A stretch of DNA of 64,000 nt from the NCBI GenBank assembly GCA_021809105.1, contig JAKBAM010000006.1, forward strand, positions 40,033-104,032, written 5' to 3'. The stretch is from Actinomycetes bacterium (GTDB taxonomy: Bacteria; Actinomycetota; Acidimicrobiia; Acidimicrobiales; Palsa-688). Position 1 is the stretch's first letter. The number at the start of each line of letters is the position of its first letter. Shown here piece by piece: positions 36,907-45,299 of this stretch. Under the pieces are notes generated by a model, which ran no database searches, had not been told where the DNA came from, and saw nothing but the letters and a program-made list of their open reading frames with translations. A program made the translations under genes and the position numbers.

Positions 36907-36927
36907 GCGCCGCGCCGCGCCGCGCCG
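36907..36927. repeat. GCGCC tandem repeat, four copies
   Basis: Four perfect GCGCC units in a row upstream of the dihydrofolate reductase-like gene. A simple short repeat with no apparent function. Confidence 0.8.
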
Positions 36928-36972
36928 TACTGGTCTGGACGCCGAAATGCCGACTCGTGGGAGGCTGACCTC

Positions 36973-37536
36973 ATGCGGAGGCTGACCTTTGGGATGAACC
37001 TGAGTCTGGACGGCTACATCGCTGCGCCCGGCGACGACCTCGGCTGGAGCGTGCCGTGCGACGAGCTGTTCCAGTGGTGGTCCGACCGAGTGGGGACGAC
37101 GGATCTGGCGCTGTATGGACGCAAACTGTGGGAGACGATGAGCTCCTACTGGCCGACCGCCGACCAGCAGCCCGGCGCCACACCGGCGGAGATCGAGTTC
37201 GCCCGCCGCTGGCAGGACATGGCAAAGGTGGTGTTCTCCTCGACGACCCGCGCGGTCGACTGGAACACCCGCCTGGTCACTGGCGACGCTGTCACCGAGA
37301 TCACCCGGCTCAAGGCCGAGGATGGCGGTCCCATGGACATCGGCGGCGCCACCCTCGCCGCAGCGGCCATGCGGGCCGGGCTGATCGACGAGTACGTGCT
37401 GGCCACCGCACCGGTCTTGGTGGGTGGCGGCACGCCGTTCTTCACGGCACTGGACAACTGGGTGAACCTGAACCTGGTGGAGACCCGGACGTTCACCGGC
37501 GGCGTGGTCCTGACCAGGTACGAGACCAGGCGCTGA
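36973..37536 (+). CDS. Dihydrofolate reductase-family (RibD C-terminal-like) protein
   Basis: A 187-residue protein of the YyaP/YwjB group (PF01872), NAD(P)H-dependent reductases of unknown substrate. Typical features are MNLSLDGYIA at the start, YGRKLWETM, and GGATLAAAAMRAGLIDEYVL..APVLVGGGTPFF. ATG 36973 has GGAGG eight bases upstream. It is followed directly, in its own reading frame, by a start-less MDMPI remnant. Confidence 0.87.
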   Translation: MRRLTFGMNLSLDGYIAAPGDDLGWSVPCDELFQWWSDRVGTTDLALYGRKLWETMSSYWPTADQQPGATPAEIEFARRWQDMAKVVFSSTTRAVDWNTRLVTGDAVTEITRLKAEDGGPMDIGGATLAAAAMRAGLIDEYVLATAPVLVGGGTPFFTALDNWVNLNLVETRTFTGGVVLTRYETRR

Positions 37537-37539
37537 ATA

Positions 37540-37806
37540 TCCGACCTGCGGATCGGCGCGGGCTTTGGGCCACCCAAGGATCCCCTCGACGGCTTCTGGC
37601 ACCTCTTCGTTCGCGCTGGACGCTGGCGGTTCGACCCAGACCCTGCCGATCGTGTGGTCGCCGTCATGGACTTGACGACCGAGCAGGCGTGGCGGCTGCT
37701 CACCAACAATCTGCGCGGCGAAGCGGGCGTTGACCTGGGGATGTCGGGGATGAGGGCATCATCGAGGCGCTCCTCGTGACCCGGGCAGTCATTGGCGTGC
37801 CCAAGT
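37540..37806 (+). pseudogene. Remnant of an MDMPI-type protein, C-terminal part
   Basis: Right after the reductase stop, the same frame reads FWHLFVRAGRWRFD and then DRVVAVMDLTTEQAWRLL, followed by TNNLRG, the C-terminal domain of mycothiol-dependent maleylpyruvate isomerase-like proteins. There is no start codon and no N-terminal domain. Near 37750 a one-base deletion shifts the frame; in the next frame the ending reads DEGIIEALLVTRAVIGVPK then TGA at 37804-37806. A decayed, truncated gene. Confidence 0.7.
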
Positions 37807-37943
37807 GACTGTTCCGCTGACCGAAGCGGCTGCGGACTCCCGCCCGGCGCCGAGTCGCCGAGCGTACGTGCGTGCCGGTGGGGATCGTCAACAGGACGCG
37901 ATAATCGGGAACATCTCGTGGGCCTGTCTGGAAGGCTGGGCCG

Positions 37944-38525
37944 ATGACACCCGCATCACCATCCGTCGATCAGCTTGCCCGTGCGTCGAGCGCTGTCGGC
38001 CGTCTGATCGACGGCATCGGAGACGATCAGTGGTCGGCGCCAACTCCCTGCAGCGACTGGAGCGTGCGTGAGGTGGTGGCCCACCTGGTCGGCATGAACC
38101 TGGTCTTCGCGGCCCTCCTCGCCGACCAACGACCACCCGAGCGCGGCGTCGACCGCCTGGGAGAAGACCCGGGCGGCGCCTACCGAGACTCTGCGGCGAC
38201 CCTGCAAGCTGTCTTCGCCGGCCCGGGTGTCCTCGAACGGACCTACACCGGGCCTCTCGGAGAGGCCACGGGAGCCGAACGGCTGCAGATTCGCCTCTAC
38301 GACCTGCTGGCCCACAGCTGGGACCTTGCCCGAGCAACCGGCCAACCCGCCGAGTTGCCCGGTGACCTGGCCGAGCAGGCGCTGACCTTCACCCGGGCCC
38401 AGCTCGCCACCCAGCCACGCACCGGCCGGTTCGCCCCACCCCAGCTGGTCGCTGACGACGCTCCCGCCATCGACCGCCTCGCAGCCTTCCTCGGCCGCCC
38501 CCTCGACGCTGATCTGCCCCGTTAG
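37944..38525 (+). CDS. TIGR03086-family metal-binding protein (MDMPI N-terminal fold)
   Basis: A 193-residue DinB-fold protein. The family start QLARASSAVGRLIDGIGDDQWSAPTPCSDWSVREVVAHLVGMN holds the first His, and YDLLAHSWDLARATGQ holds the later ones, forming a metal site. TIGR03086 is an actinobacterial group related to mycothiol-dependent isomerases. ATG 37944 is used. The MDMPI remnant just upstream is a separate relic of the same superfamily. Confidence 0.87.
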   Translation: MTPASPSVDQLARASSAVGRLIDGIGDDQWSAPTPCSDWSVREVVAHLVGMNLVFAALLADQRPPERGVDRLGEDPGGAYRDSAATLQAVFAGPGVLERTYTGPLGEATGAERLQIRLYDLLAHSWDLARATGQPAELPGDLAEQALTFTRAQLATQPRTGRFAPPQLVADDAPAIDRLAAFLGRPLDADLPR

Positions 38526-38608
38526 ACGATCCCCGGGTTCTCGCGGTGATCGCAACGAACCACCCGATCGGTCTGTGGAACGCCCCGACGGCGGTTCCGT
38601 TGCTGGTA

Positions 38609-38620
38609 GAACAGTTGTTC
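38609..38620. promoter_or_regulatory. GAACA-GT-TGTTC inverted repeat before the SRPBCC gene
   Basis: A perfect 5-bp inverted repeat just ahead of ATG 38622. Its position could block translation or transcription start, but no regulator adjoins, so this is only a candidate operator. Confidence 0.3.
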
Positions 38621-38621
38621 C

Positions 38622-39026
38622 ATGACCGGTCGACCCCCTCGCACCGAGACCCAGAGCAGCGAGACCGACGCGCCCGTCGAGGCTGTAGTGGCTGTTCTGG
38701 CGGATCCGACTCGTCTCCCCCAGTGGGCGCCTGCCTTCGCCGACCAAGTCCGCTCTGACGGAAAGTCGGGTTGGCAGGCCAGCAAGGACGGTCGGGACTT
38801 CGCCCTGCGGGTGGCCACCAACGAGGAAGCCGGGACGGTGGACTACCTGCGCCACGTTGCTCCGGGCAGAGAGGGCGGCGCCTACATCAGGGCCGTCCCC
38901 CGACCAGGGGGCGGCAGCGTCGTCACGATGACCCTGCCATTGCTCCCCGACGTCGACCCGGCGGACACTGCTGCCACCCTGGCCCAGGAGCTGGCCGCTC
39001 TTACGTCCCTAGCCGAGGGCAGCTGA
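38622..39026 (+). CDS. SRPBCC-family protein
   Basis: A 134-residue START/Bet v1-like ligand-binding domain. The sequence opens with an APVEAVVAVLADPTRLPQWAPAF pattern, typical of polyketide cyclase/dehydrase-like members, and has a low-complexity rich C-terminal helix (ATLAQELAALTSLAEG). Its ligand is unknown. No strong ribosome-binding site is visible before ATG 38622. Confidence 0.75.
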   Translation: MTGRPPRTETQSSETDAPVEAVVAVLADPTRLPQWAPAFADQVRSDGKSGWQASKDGRDFALRVATNEEAGTVDYLRHVAPGREGGAYIRAVPRPGGGSVVTMTLPLLPDVDPADTAATLAQELAALTSLAEGS

Positions 39027-39188
39027 GCGTCTCGATACCGATCCGATGTGACACGAACCCGATCGTAGACCGACGGGGAGGTTCACCTCTCAGCTCGCAA
39101 TGGCCCGCGCTGACCGGCGCCGCAGGTACCTGGCGTCTGTGGCTTCTGACTACGCCTTGGCGGTAGCGTCGTTCGGGATGAAGTCGTG

Positions 39189-39621
39189 AAGGGTCACCGA
39201 AGGGAACCTGGATGCCGCCGACATCGACGACAGTCCTGAGGTAATCCTCGCCGATGCCGGCTACTGCTCAGAAGCCAACCTCCAACAGATCGCCGACGCG
39301 GAGAGCAACGCCCTCGTCGCCACCGGACGGATCCGCGGCAAGGAGCGGGTCTCTGACGCCCCACGCGGCCGGATTCCGAACAACGCCACGCAACGCGAAC
39401 GGATGGCCCGGAGACTCCGGACCAAGGCCGGTCGGACCGACTACGCCAGACGCAAAGCCATCGTGGAGCCGGCCTTCGGCCAGATGAAGGTCCGACAAGC
39501 CGCCGGACACCTACGACTCCGAGGATTGGCCAGGGCCCAGGGCGAGTGGACACTCCATGTCATCTGCCACAACCTCCGCAAGCTGGCCAATGCCAGCGGA
39601 GTGACCCTCGGGGCCTGCTAA
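39189..39621 (+). pseudogene. Truncated IS1182-type transposase, C-terminal part
   Basis: One open frame without a start reads EVILADAGYCSEANLQ (middle Asp of the DDE triad), then TDYARRKAIVEPAFGQMK (Glu of the triad) and RGLARAQGEWTLHVICHNLRKL. These are the hallmark segments of IS1182/IS5-group transposases. The N-terminal two-thirds is missing: a stop precedes it at 39186-39188. No inverted repeats are seen. It marks a former insertion sequence in the scarred region. Confidence 0.85.
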
Positions 39622-39718
39622 AACCCATCACGGCTCCTTTGGACCCGAAATCGACCACGGTCAAGGCATATTGCAATCGCTCGGCCGAAGGTTCCAACGG
39701 AATGCCCTCGAAGCAGAA

Positions 39719-40066
39719 TCAGCGGTGTTGGTCACCGTCACCTGGCTGGCCCGTTCTGACCCACGCTCCTAGGGCATGGGATGCCATGTGCGCCACCGCT
39801 GCTGCGTGGCCTGCGGCTCGGGCTGCAGCAATGGCTGGCGGGTCGGTGACGTCACGCGCGGCCGCGTGGGCAGCGGCGGCGAGCGCGCGCACTGGGTCTA
39901 TCCGCAACTCGCCGCGGGCGAAGGCACGAGCGCCGGCGAGGGCTTCGCGGGGACGAGGGTCAGCCGCGGCTTGGCCCTCGAACAGGGGCAGCGATTGCTC
40001 GGCGCACTCCGCGGCCCAGACGGCCAGCACACGTCGATCGTCCACACTCGTTCAGCGTGAGGACAC
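39719..40066 (-). pseudogene. Broken copy of an Imm5-like putative immunity protein
   Basis: The frame from GTG 40045 reads DDRRVLAVWAAECAEQSL, then PREALAGARAFARGEL and AAGHAAAVAHMASHALGAW, the same family as the intact gene at 60928-61473. Upstream, LNE of the expected N-terminus is found in another frame, implying a one-base indel near 40050. The C-terminus stops right after HALGAW, where the intact copy continues for 60 residues. It is therefore frameshifted at one end and truncated at the other. Confidence 0.6.
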
Positions 40067-40192
40067 CCAACACACGTTGCACGCGCCCGATTGTGCCGCG
40101 TTGCGGCCCAGGCTTGCACTCCGGGTTCGGGCTCGCCCTGGGGACAGCTCAGCTGCGGGGGCCGCCTTGGTGCTCTGTGTAAGCCTGGCGCC

Positions 40193-40660
40193 ATGCGAGT
40201 CGACATCGTCGTCTACGACGACCTCGATGAGATGGACGCTCTGGGGCCGCTCGAAGCGTTTCGTAGCGCCGAGGCTGCCGGCGCGGACATCACTGCCCGG
40301 CTGGCCACCCGAGCGCCTACCGAGGAGGTGACCGGGGCGTTCGGTCTTTGCTTCCATCCCGACGGTACCTACGAGCCGGGGGCGGACATCGTCGTCGTGC
40401 CCGGCGGAGGTTGGGCGGCCAGGGCGGCACGAGGAGCGTGGGCGGAGGTGCAAGGGGGTGCCTGGCTGCCCCTGTTGGCCGACGCGGCCCGTCAGGCTCG
40501 GGTCATGGCCGGGGTATGCACCGACACGATGCTGCTGGCCCACGCCGGTGCGGTCGGCACCCACAGGGCAGCACACATCACACGGCACTGGAGGAGTTCG
40601 GCGCCGCGGGCTCCCAGGTGGTCAGCGAGTCAACGTCTCGCCACCTACGCGCGCGGCCTG
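40193..40660 (+). pseudogene. Frameshifted DJ-1/PfpI-family gene
   Basis: From ATG 40193 the product follows DJ-1/PfpI proteins: MRVDIVVYDDLDEMDALGPL, DIVVVPGGG and the nucleophile elbow MAGVCTDT. After GAVGTHRAA (about 40570) the expected THHTALEEFGAAGSQVVSES continues only in another frame, so a one-base indel is present. The last third of the family (the RVVDDG region) is absent and the gene ends against the 3' end of the convergent Rrf2 gene. Confidence 0.75.
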
Positions 40661-40665
40661 TTACC

Positions 40666-41193
40666 TTACGAGTGGTTTCTCTTCCCGTCGCCTGAGCGGG
40701 GTTTGCCGGAGAGCGTCTGGTGCAGCCATTCGGCGGTCTTGTTGAGAGCTGCTGGTGGTGCGCCGTGCAGGACACCGGTGGCGAGCTCCGCGATGGTGGT
40801 CTGTTCCAGCTGGGCTCGCCATGCGGTCTCGGCTCGGTCCATGGCGGCGGCGATCCCGCACATGGCTGGGTAAGCGCGAGCTGCCACCCGGCTGGGGCCG
40901 CGCTTGCGGATCTCGGTGCAGCGGAAGAACGCGTCGTTGCCTTCGACGGCCAGCACCACGTCGAGCAGCGTGATCTTGCTCGGCGGGCGGCTGAGCCGGT
41001 AGCCGCCGTGGCGTCCGGGGATCGAGGAGGCGATACCTGCGCCGGCGAGCGCCTGGAGAGACTTGGCTAGGTACGGGGCCGGAATGCCGTGGTACTCGGC
41101 CAGTCGGACTGCGGACAGCGTGGCGTCGTCGGGGAGAGCGCAGAGCAACAGCACGCAGTGCGCGGCCCACTCGACGCCCTCGCTCATCCGCAT
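40666..41193 (-). CDS. Rrf2-family transcriptional regulator
   Basis: A 175-residue winged-helix regulator: LSAVRLAEYHGIPAPYLAKSLQALAGAGI is the HTH, followed by the wing PGRHGGYRLSRPP and KITLLDVVLAVEG. Only one cysteine of the cluster-binding region is obvious in RCTEIRKRG and another in PAMCGI, so an Fe-S form is uncertain. ATG 41193 or 41187 may start it. It is divergent from an NAD(P)-binding protein, the usual Rrf2 pairing. Confidence 0.9.
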   Translation of the reverse strand: MRMSEGVEWAAHCVLLLCALPDDATLSAVRLAEYHGIPAPYLAKSLQALAGAGIASSIPGRHGGYRLSRPPSKITLLDVVLAVEGNDAFFRCTEIRKRGPSRVAARAYPAMCGIAAAMDRAETAWRAQLEQTTIAELATGVLHGAPPAALNKTAEWLHQTLSGKPRSGDGKRNHS

Positions 41194-41207
41194 ACTCGGA
41201 GCCTACT

Positions 41208-41255
41208 TGTCCGAATAACCTCCCACCACTAACATGGATGCTAAGTATCCGGATT
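41208..41255. promoter_or_regulatory. Divergent promoter region with two similar operator-like sites
   Basis: TATTCGGACA on - (41217-41208) and TATCCGGATT on + (41246-41255) are related sites, the latter with the palindrome ATCCGGAT (41247-41254). They flank the space between the Rrf2 gene and its divergent neighbour, the position expected for Rrf2 operators. Confidence 0.5.
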
Positions 41256-41267
41256 GGGGGTCGACGA

Positions 41268-42026
41268 GTGCGGATCGCTGTCGCAGGGGGCACGGGGATG
41301 GTGGGGCGCTACGTCGTGGAGGCGGCCACGGCCTCCGGTCACGATGTCGTGGTGCTGGCTCGCTCCAGGGGAGTCGACGTCCGCAGCGGGGATGGCCTCG
41401 TGTCTGCGCTTGGCGGTGTGGATGCGGTCGTCGACGCCACGAACGCCGCCACGACCGAGGAAGCGCCAGCGACGGAGTTCTTCACGGCTTCGACCGCCAG
41501 TCTGCAGCGGGCCGGAGTCGAACAGGGCGTCGGGCATCTGGTGGTGCTGTCGATCGTGGGGATCGACCGGGCGTCAACCGGCTACTACGCGGCCAAGGCG
41601 GCCCACGAGCACGCCGCCCTCGGAGGTCCGCTGCCGGCCACGGTCCTTCGCGCCACCCAGTTCCACGAGTTCTCCGCCCAGTTGATGGCCTGGAACCGAA
41701 AGGGTTCGGTGGCCCAGATCCCTGCCCTCCAGGTCCAAAGCGTCGCGGCACGCGCCGTCGGCAGCGTGCTGGCCGCCCTGGCAGCCGGGACGGCAAAGCA
41801 GCGCGTGGCGGACCTGGCCGGACCGGAGCGGGCGGACCTCGTGACCCTCGCACGTCGCCTGTCCGAGCGCCTGAACCTCGGCATCGACGTGCAGCCCGTA
41901 GAGGCGACGGTTCCAGAAGATGCCCTCCTCCCGACCGACGGCGCCCGCATAGACGGCCCGACGTTCGAGCAATGGTTGACCACCGACGACGCCGCGACCG
42001 CCGCGATCACCATGGGGTTGGCGTGA
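41268..42026 (+). CDS. NAD(P)-binding Rossmann protein (NmrA/SDR type)
   Basis: A 252-residue atypical short-chain dehydrogenase: GGTGMVGRYVVEAA is the dinucleotide-binding loop, and VVLSIVGIDRASTGYYAAKAAHE holds the Y-x3-K pair. GTG 41268 is chosen over ATG 41238 because the operator-like palindrome at 41247 should precede the coding region. Its stop overlaps the next GTG (GTGA). Likely a redox or regulatory partner of the Rrf2 protein. Confidence 0.85.
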   Translation: MRIAVAGGTGMVGRYVVEAATASGHDVVVLARSRGVDVRSGDGLVSALGGVDAVVDATNAATTEEAPATEFFTASTASLQRAGVEQGVGHLVVLSIVGIDRASTGYYAAKAAHEHAALGGPLPATVLRATQFHEFSAQLMAWNRKGSVAQIPALQVQSVAARAVGSVLAALAAGTAKQRVADLAGPERADLVTLARRLSERLNLGIDVQPVEATVPEDALLPTDGARIDGPTFEQWLTTDDAATAAITMGLA

Positions 42027-42802
42027 ACCGTCTCTCCGTGCTCGCAGGCGACCTCCGGGCCCGCCACTTCTCGGGCCCCCCGCTGCTGCTCGCCAACGTC
42101 TGGGACGCCTCTTCCGCGCGCGCCGTCGCCGAGGCCGGTCACCCGGTGATCGCGACGTCGTCGGCCGCCATCGGCGCCAGCCTCGGGGTCGGCGACCGCG
42201 AGCAGATGACCCCAGACATGGCGTTCGCCGCGGTCAAGCGGATCGCTGACGCCGTCGAGGTTCCCGTCACCGCAGACCTGGAGGCGGGCTACGGACTGTC
42301 CGCTGTGGAGCTGGTCGACCGCTTGCTCGAGGCTGGGGCCGTCGGCTGCAACCTCGAAGATAGCAACCACCACGGGCCCGCAGCCCTCCTCGACGCAGAC
42401 CGCCAAGCCGACTACATCGCCGCGCTTTGCGCCGCCGGGCGCCGGGCGGGGGTCGACGTGGTCGTCAACGCTCGAACCGACGTGTACCTCGGCGACCCAG
42501 TGCCGCCCGAGGATCGGATTGCCGAGACCCTGCGACGCGGACGTCGCTACCTGGGTGCCGGCGCGACGTGCGTGTACCCGATCGGAGCCACCGACCCGGC
42601 CGAGATCTCGACGTTCGTCGAGCAGATGGGTGGACCCGTCAACATCTGGCTCCGACCCGACGGACCACCCTTGGCCGAACTGCACCGCATCGGTGTCGCC
42701 AGGATCTCCCTGGCCGCCGGTCTCCAACGCCACACCACCACGCATGTCGCGGCTCTCGCCACCTCCATGATCGCAGGCGACGACGCGTGGCTACGCACCT
42801 GA
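42023..42802 (+). CDS. Isocitrate lyase/PEP mutase-superfamily protein
   Basis: A 259-residue (beta/alpha)8-barrel protein of the PEP mutase-like group (PF13714). Motifs include NVWDASSARAVAEAGHPVIATSSAAI, VTADLEAGYG (metal site) and CNLEDS, plus VVNARTD. The GTG start overlaps the preceding stop, so it is translationally coupled to the NAD(P)-binding gene. Substrate not predictable; oxaloacetate decarboxylase or 2-methylisocitrate lyase-like activity is possible. Confidence 0.87.
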   Translation: MNRLSVLAGDLRARHFSGPPLLLANVWDASSARAVAEAGHPVIATSSAAIGASLGVGDREQMTPDMAFAAVKRIADAVEVPVTADLEAGYGLSAVELVDRLLEAGAVGCNLEDSNHHGPAALLDADRQADYIAALCAAGRRAGVDVVVNARTDVYLGDPVPPEDRIAETLRRGRRYLGAGATCVYPIGATDPAEISTFVEQMGGPVNIWLRPDGPPLAELHRIGVARISLAAGLQRHTTTHVAALATSMIAGDDAWLRT

Positions 42803-43172
42803 TTTTGTGGCTGAGCATCTCGGGACTCCTCGGCGGCAGGGGTCCCGCTAGGACCAGGGCAGTAACCCATGAGGCGGCATAGGGCAGGCTCCGTGTCCCG
42901 GCGAATTTGCCGGACGCGCCGCCCGGATGTGCGTGCTGGTCGTGATTCGATTCTCGCGACCTGTGGCGTACCAGTTGCCGGTACTCGGTCTGGCTTGCTC
43001 ACTGATCGCTCTGGTCCTGACAGCTACCGTGCGCTGGCGGAGCCGCCTGAATGGCTCGGCCGTGGCTGTCGAGCTCGCCGCACCGCGTAGCCGCGATCGG
43101 CGCCGATGCTGTCGCCGGCTGGCTCAGATGCGCTCCTTCGCGTCGATGCCATGTGGCGGAGTCGACTACTGG
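42803..43172. other. Gene-free gap
   Basis: 370 bp without a supported gene. It holds the inverted repeat CCGGC-GAATTT-GCCGG (42898-42913), possibly a terminator or operator, downstream of the PEP mutase-like gene. Nothing else stands out. Confidence 0.5.
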
Positions 43173-43556
43173 TCACGACCGAGGCGGAGTCGTCTCTGGT
43201 TCCGCACCGTAGGCACCGAAGCCGCGACACACGCGACCATCTCGGAAGGTCAAAACTTCCGCGACCGCTTGCCGCCGCTCGTTGCGATATTTGATCACAA
43301 TCGTGTCCACCGAGACGAGGACATCCTCGACACAGAAGCACAGTTCGGGTAAGAGCTTGAGGCCTTTGCCCCAGTAGGCGCGAAGGGCGTCCTTGCCTCG
43401 CACTTCGCCGTTCTCCTCTCCCATCAGCGCCACGATTCTCGGTGAGGCGAAGACGACGTCGTCGGTGTAGTGCTCAAGGATGCGTTCAAGGTCGTGGGAG
43501 TTCCAGGCAGCGACCCACTCGTCGGCGAAGCGTTGACCGAAAGCGAGATCCATCAT
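43173..43556 (-). CDS. NTF2-like (SnoaL-type) protein
   Basis: A 127-residue alpha/beta-barrel fold: FADEWVAAWNSHDLERILEHYTDDVVF is the typical N-terminal helix/strand pattern, with GKDALRAYW and FRDGRVCRGFGAYG at the end. Members act as small isomerases or ligand-binding domains; no function can be assigned. M2 is also a possible start. Less GC-rich than the chromosome on the left. Confidence 0.85.
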   Translation of the reverse strand: MMDLAFGQRFADEWVAAWNSHDLERILEHYTDDVVFASPRIVALMGEENGEVRGKDALRAYWGKGLKLLPELCFCVEDVLVSVDTIVIKYRNERRQAVAEVLTFRDGRVCRGFGAYGAEPETTPPRS

Positions 43557-43607
43557 CAGGACAGTACACGCCGTCTGAGCAAAATAGGGGGCCCTAGTCT
43601 CGAAAGG

Positions 43608-44408
43608 TCAGGCCTTCGCGCCGTACTCGTCGCGGCGGCGGAGCCAGCCCATCGGCTGTTCACCTTCGTCGCGGCCCTTGGGCGCGAGATCAAGGATGGC
43701 GTAGTATCCCATCAAACACTCCGTTCCGCGGGCGTAGCTCGAGTAACAGTGGTAGACGGTATCGCCCACGTTGGCGAACGTACTGACGCCGTATCCCTCG
43801 GTGAAATATCGGTCGAGGCTGGTTCCGCTCGCGCTGGCGTTCTGGATGGCGACCAAAGGGAGGTGGTCGCAGAGTGCCGGCTGCTCGTTCAATAGCTTCA
43901 GAAGGCTGAGTTCGTTGGCCTCGAGCAAGGGATTGCCTGGGGCGTTCATCATCGGTTCGCCGTCGGAGAGGCCGAAATCGAAGTTGAACTCGCTGCCATA
44001 GCTGGATGCCCAGTTGAAGCTCCAGCCCATTCGCTGCCGGTAGTCGAGCAGATTGTCGATTGGGGCGCGCGAAACGCAGATCATCGTCACATCACATGCC
44101 TTAAGGTGGAGTAGGACACCGTCGAAACTGTCAGCGGTCGACGAGCATGACGGGCATCCGGCCTTGTAATCAGGGCCGAACATGAAGTGGTAGACCACCA
44201 ATTGCGAGCTTCCGTCAAACAGCTCGGCGAGCGTCCGTGGGCCATCTGCGGTCTGGAGCCGGTATTGCTTCTCGACTGGCACCCACGGAAGTTCCCGACG
44301 CTGTCGGGCGAGGGTATCGCCGACCCGCGTGTGTTCCTTCTCGCGATCGAGCAGCTCAGCCCTTGCCGCAAGCCACTCCTCACGGGATCCGATCCTGTGG
44401 CTGGTCAT
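43608..44408 (-). CDS. DUF899 family thioredoxin-like protein
   Basis: A 266-residue protein of the DUF899 (PF05988) family, thought to have a thioredoxin-like fold. The core reads LVVYHFMFGPDYKAGCPSCSS with the C-x-x-C pair, followed by VTMICVSRAPIDNLLDYRQRMGW and a C-terminal DVGDT-like NVGDTVYHCYSSYARG. It lies 51 bp upstream of the NTF2-like gene in the same direction, so the two may be co-transcribed. Confidence 0.88.
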   Translation of the reverse strand: MTSHRIGSREEWLAARAELLDREKEHTRVGDTLARQRRELPWVPVEKQYRLQTADGPRTLAELFDGSSQLVVYHFMFGPDYKAGCPSCSSTADSFDGVLLHLKACDVTMICVSRAPIDNLLDYRQRMGWSFNWASSYGSEFNFDFGLSDGEPMMNAPGNPLLEANELSLLKLLNEQPALCDHLPLVAIQNASASGTSLDRYFTEGYGVSTFANVGDTVYHCYSSYARGTECLMGYYAILDLAPKGRDEGEQPMGWLRRRDEYGAKA

Positions 44409-44829
44409 CGTGCTGATTCCCTTCTGTGGTTTGCATTTCGAGTCACCAGCTAGAGCTGGCCATTCCGATCAAGGGTTACCGGATTGCTCCGATACGGCCC
44501 CTTGGCACTCCTCACGATCGCGAGCCGGCAGCGCCGGCCAAACGGGTGTTCGCCATGCCGTGTATGTTCGTCCAGGTCTGGAGGAGAACAACCGACCTGC
44601 GAGCCTGTCGTCAGATTTCGGCTCACCAGTCACGCGCTCGTCGTTCTCTCATCTGACTGGCATATGACGGGCGGCGGACAGAAGCCCTGGGATCGACGCT
44701 GGGGCTGCGAGGATGGCAAACCCGAGCTCTATAAGGGCGAGCGCGAGCGGGACGTCGATAGTGACCTTGGCGGGCAGCAGCTTCTGGCCGAGCACGACGA
44801 CAGGTAGTAGCGGGCGTCGAAGGTCAGGG
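44409..44829. other. Gap with a possible membrane-protein relic
   Basis: 420 bp between DUF899 and the recombinase-like gene. On - a 66-codon frame (44849-44649) reads a hydrophobic stretch VPLALALIELGFAILAA, perhaps the end of a decayed membrane protein, but the frame overlaps the recombinase gene's end and no family is recognisable. Nothing else is seen. Confidence 0.35.
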
Positions 44830-45213
44830 TCAGCCGACGGCTTCGCCAACCAGATCTGCCAGCGTCAAGTTCGCCAACATTCGGGCGAGCCGTCTGGCCG
44901 CGGCGGGCCGAAGGACCACGACCCGCACCCCCGCGCCGCCCAGATGGGCCAGAAGTGCCTGAAGCTCGCGGCGGTTCGTCGCCAGGCGTCCGTAGCTGTC
45001 GGCCACCACCAGGTCGAAGTAGCTCGGCGCGTCGGCCAGCATTCGGGACAGGCCCGGCCGGACAGCGCCCGCGCCCTGGTCCGCGTAGGTGGCAACGTGG
45101 CACCACCCCGGCTGGCGGGCTACCTGGGCCGCGAGGCTGGCCACCTGCCGGTCAAGCCTCGCCCGCCCGGCGCGCCCAGGCGCCTCCCGGGCGTAGATCG
45201 CGACTCGCCACAC
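44830..45213 (-). CDS. Serine recombinase N-terminal-like protein lacking the catalytic serine
   Basis: A 127-residue protein made up only of the resolvase/invertase N-terminal domain. RVAIYAREAPGRAG matches the start of serine recombinases, but position 11, where the nucleophilic Ser of R-V-S would be, is Ala. R9, the D of YADQGAGAVRPGL, and the R of DSYGRLATN are kept. No DNA-binding tail follows. GTG 45213 has GGAAGGAG upstream, a strong site, arguing the gene is expressed. It is 86 bp downstream of the MFS gene. A regulatory, non-catalytic role is inference. Confidence 0.75.
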   Translation of the reverse strand: MWRVAIYAREAPGRAGRARLDRQVASLAAQVARQPGWCHVATYADQGAGAVRPGLSRMLADAPSYFDLVVADSYGRLATNRRELQALLAHLGGAGVRVVVLRPAAARRLARMLANLTLADLVGEAVG

Positions 45214-45299
45214 GGTCGTCTCCTTCCTGATCGCCTGCCGGTGGCGATGAGACCTCCGCTGGGCTGGGAAAGCAAGGCGAGCCATCAGGTGCGATGGCG

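Larger units (their letters stand above)
36246..36972. other. Gene-free gap right of the restriction system
   Basis: About 730 bp with no supported gene; open frames here show no family. It holds the right repeat segment (36418-36530), two copies of CCTACTCAAC (36406-36415, 36543-36552) and a GCGCC short tandem repeat. It is a probable junction left by past insertion or deletion. Confidence 0.65.

Noticed and set aside
31108-36972. Attachment site formed by a repeat of the tRNA-Ala 3' end
   Set aside because: I looked for GGGTTCAAGTCCC or the acceptor end behind the restriction genes and further right; none was found.
44649-44849. 66-residue hydrophobic frame overlapping the recombinase-like gene
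   Set aside because: Could be the relic of a membrane protein, but no family can be named and it overlaps a better-supported gene.
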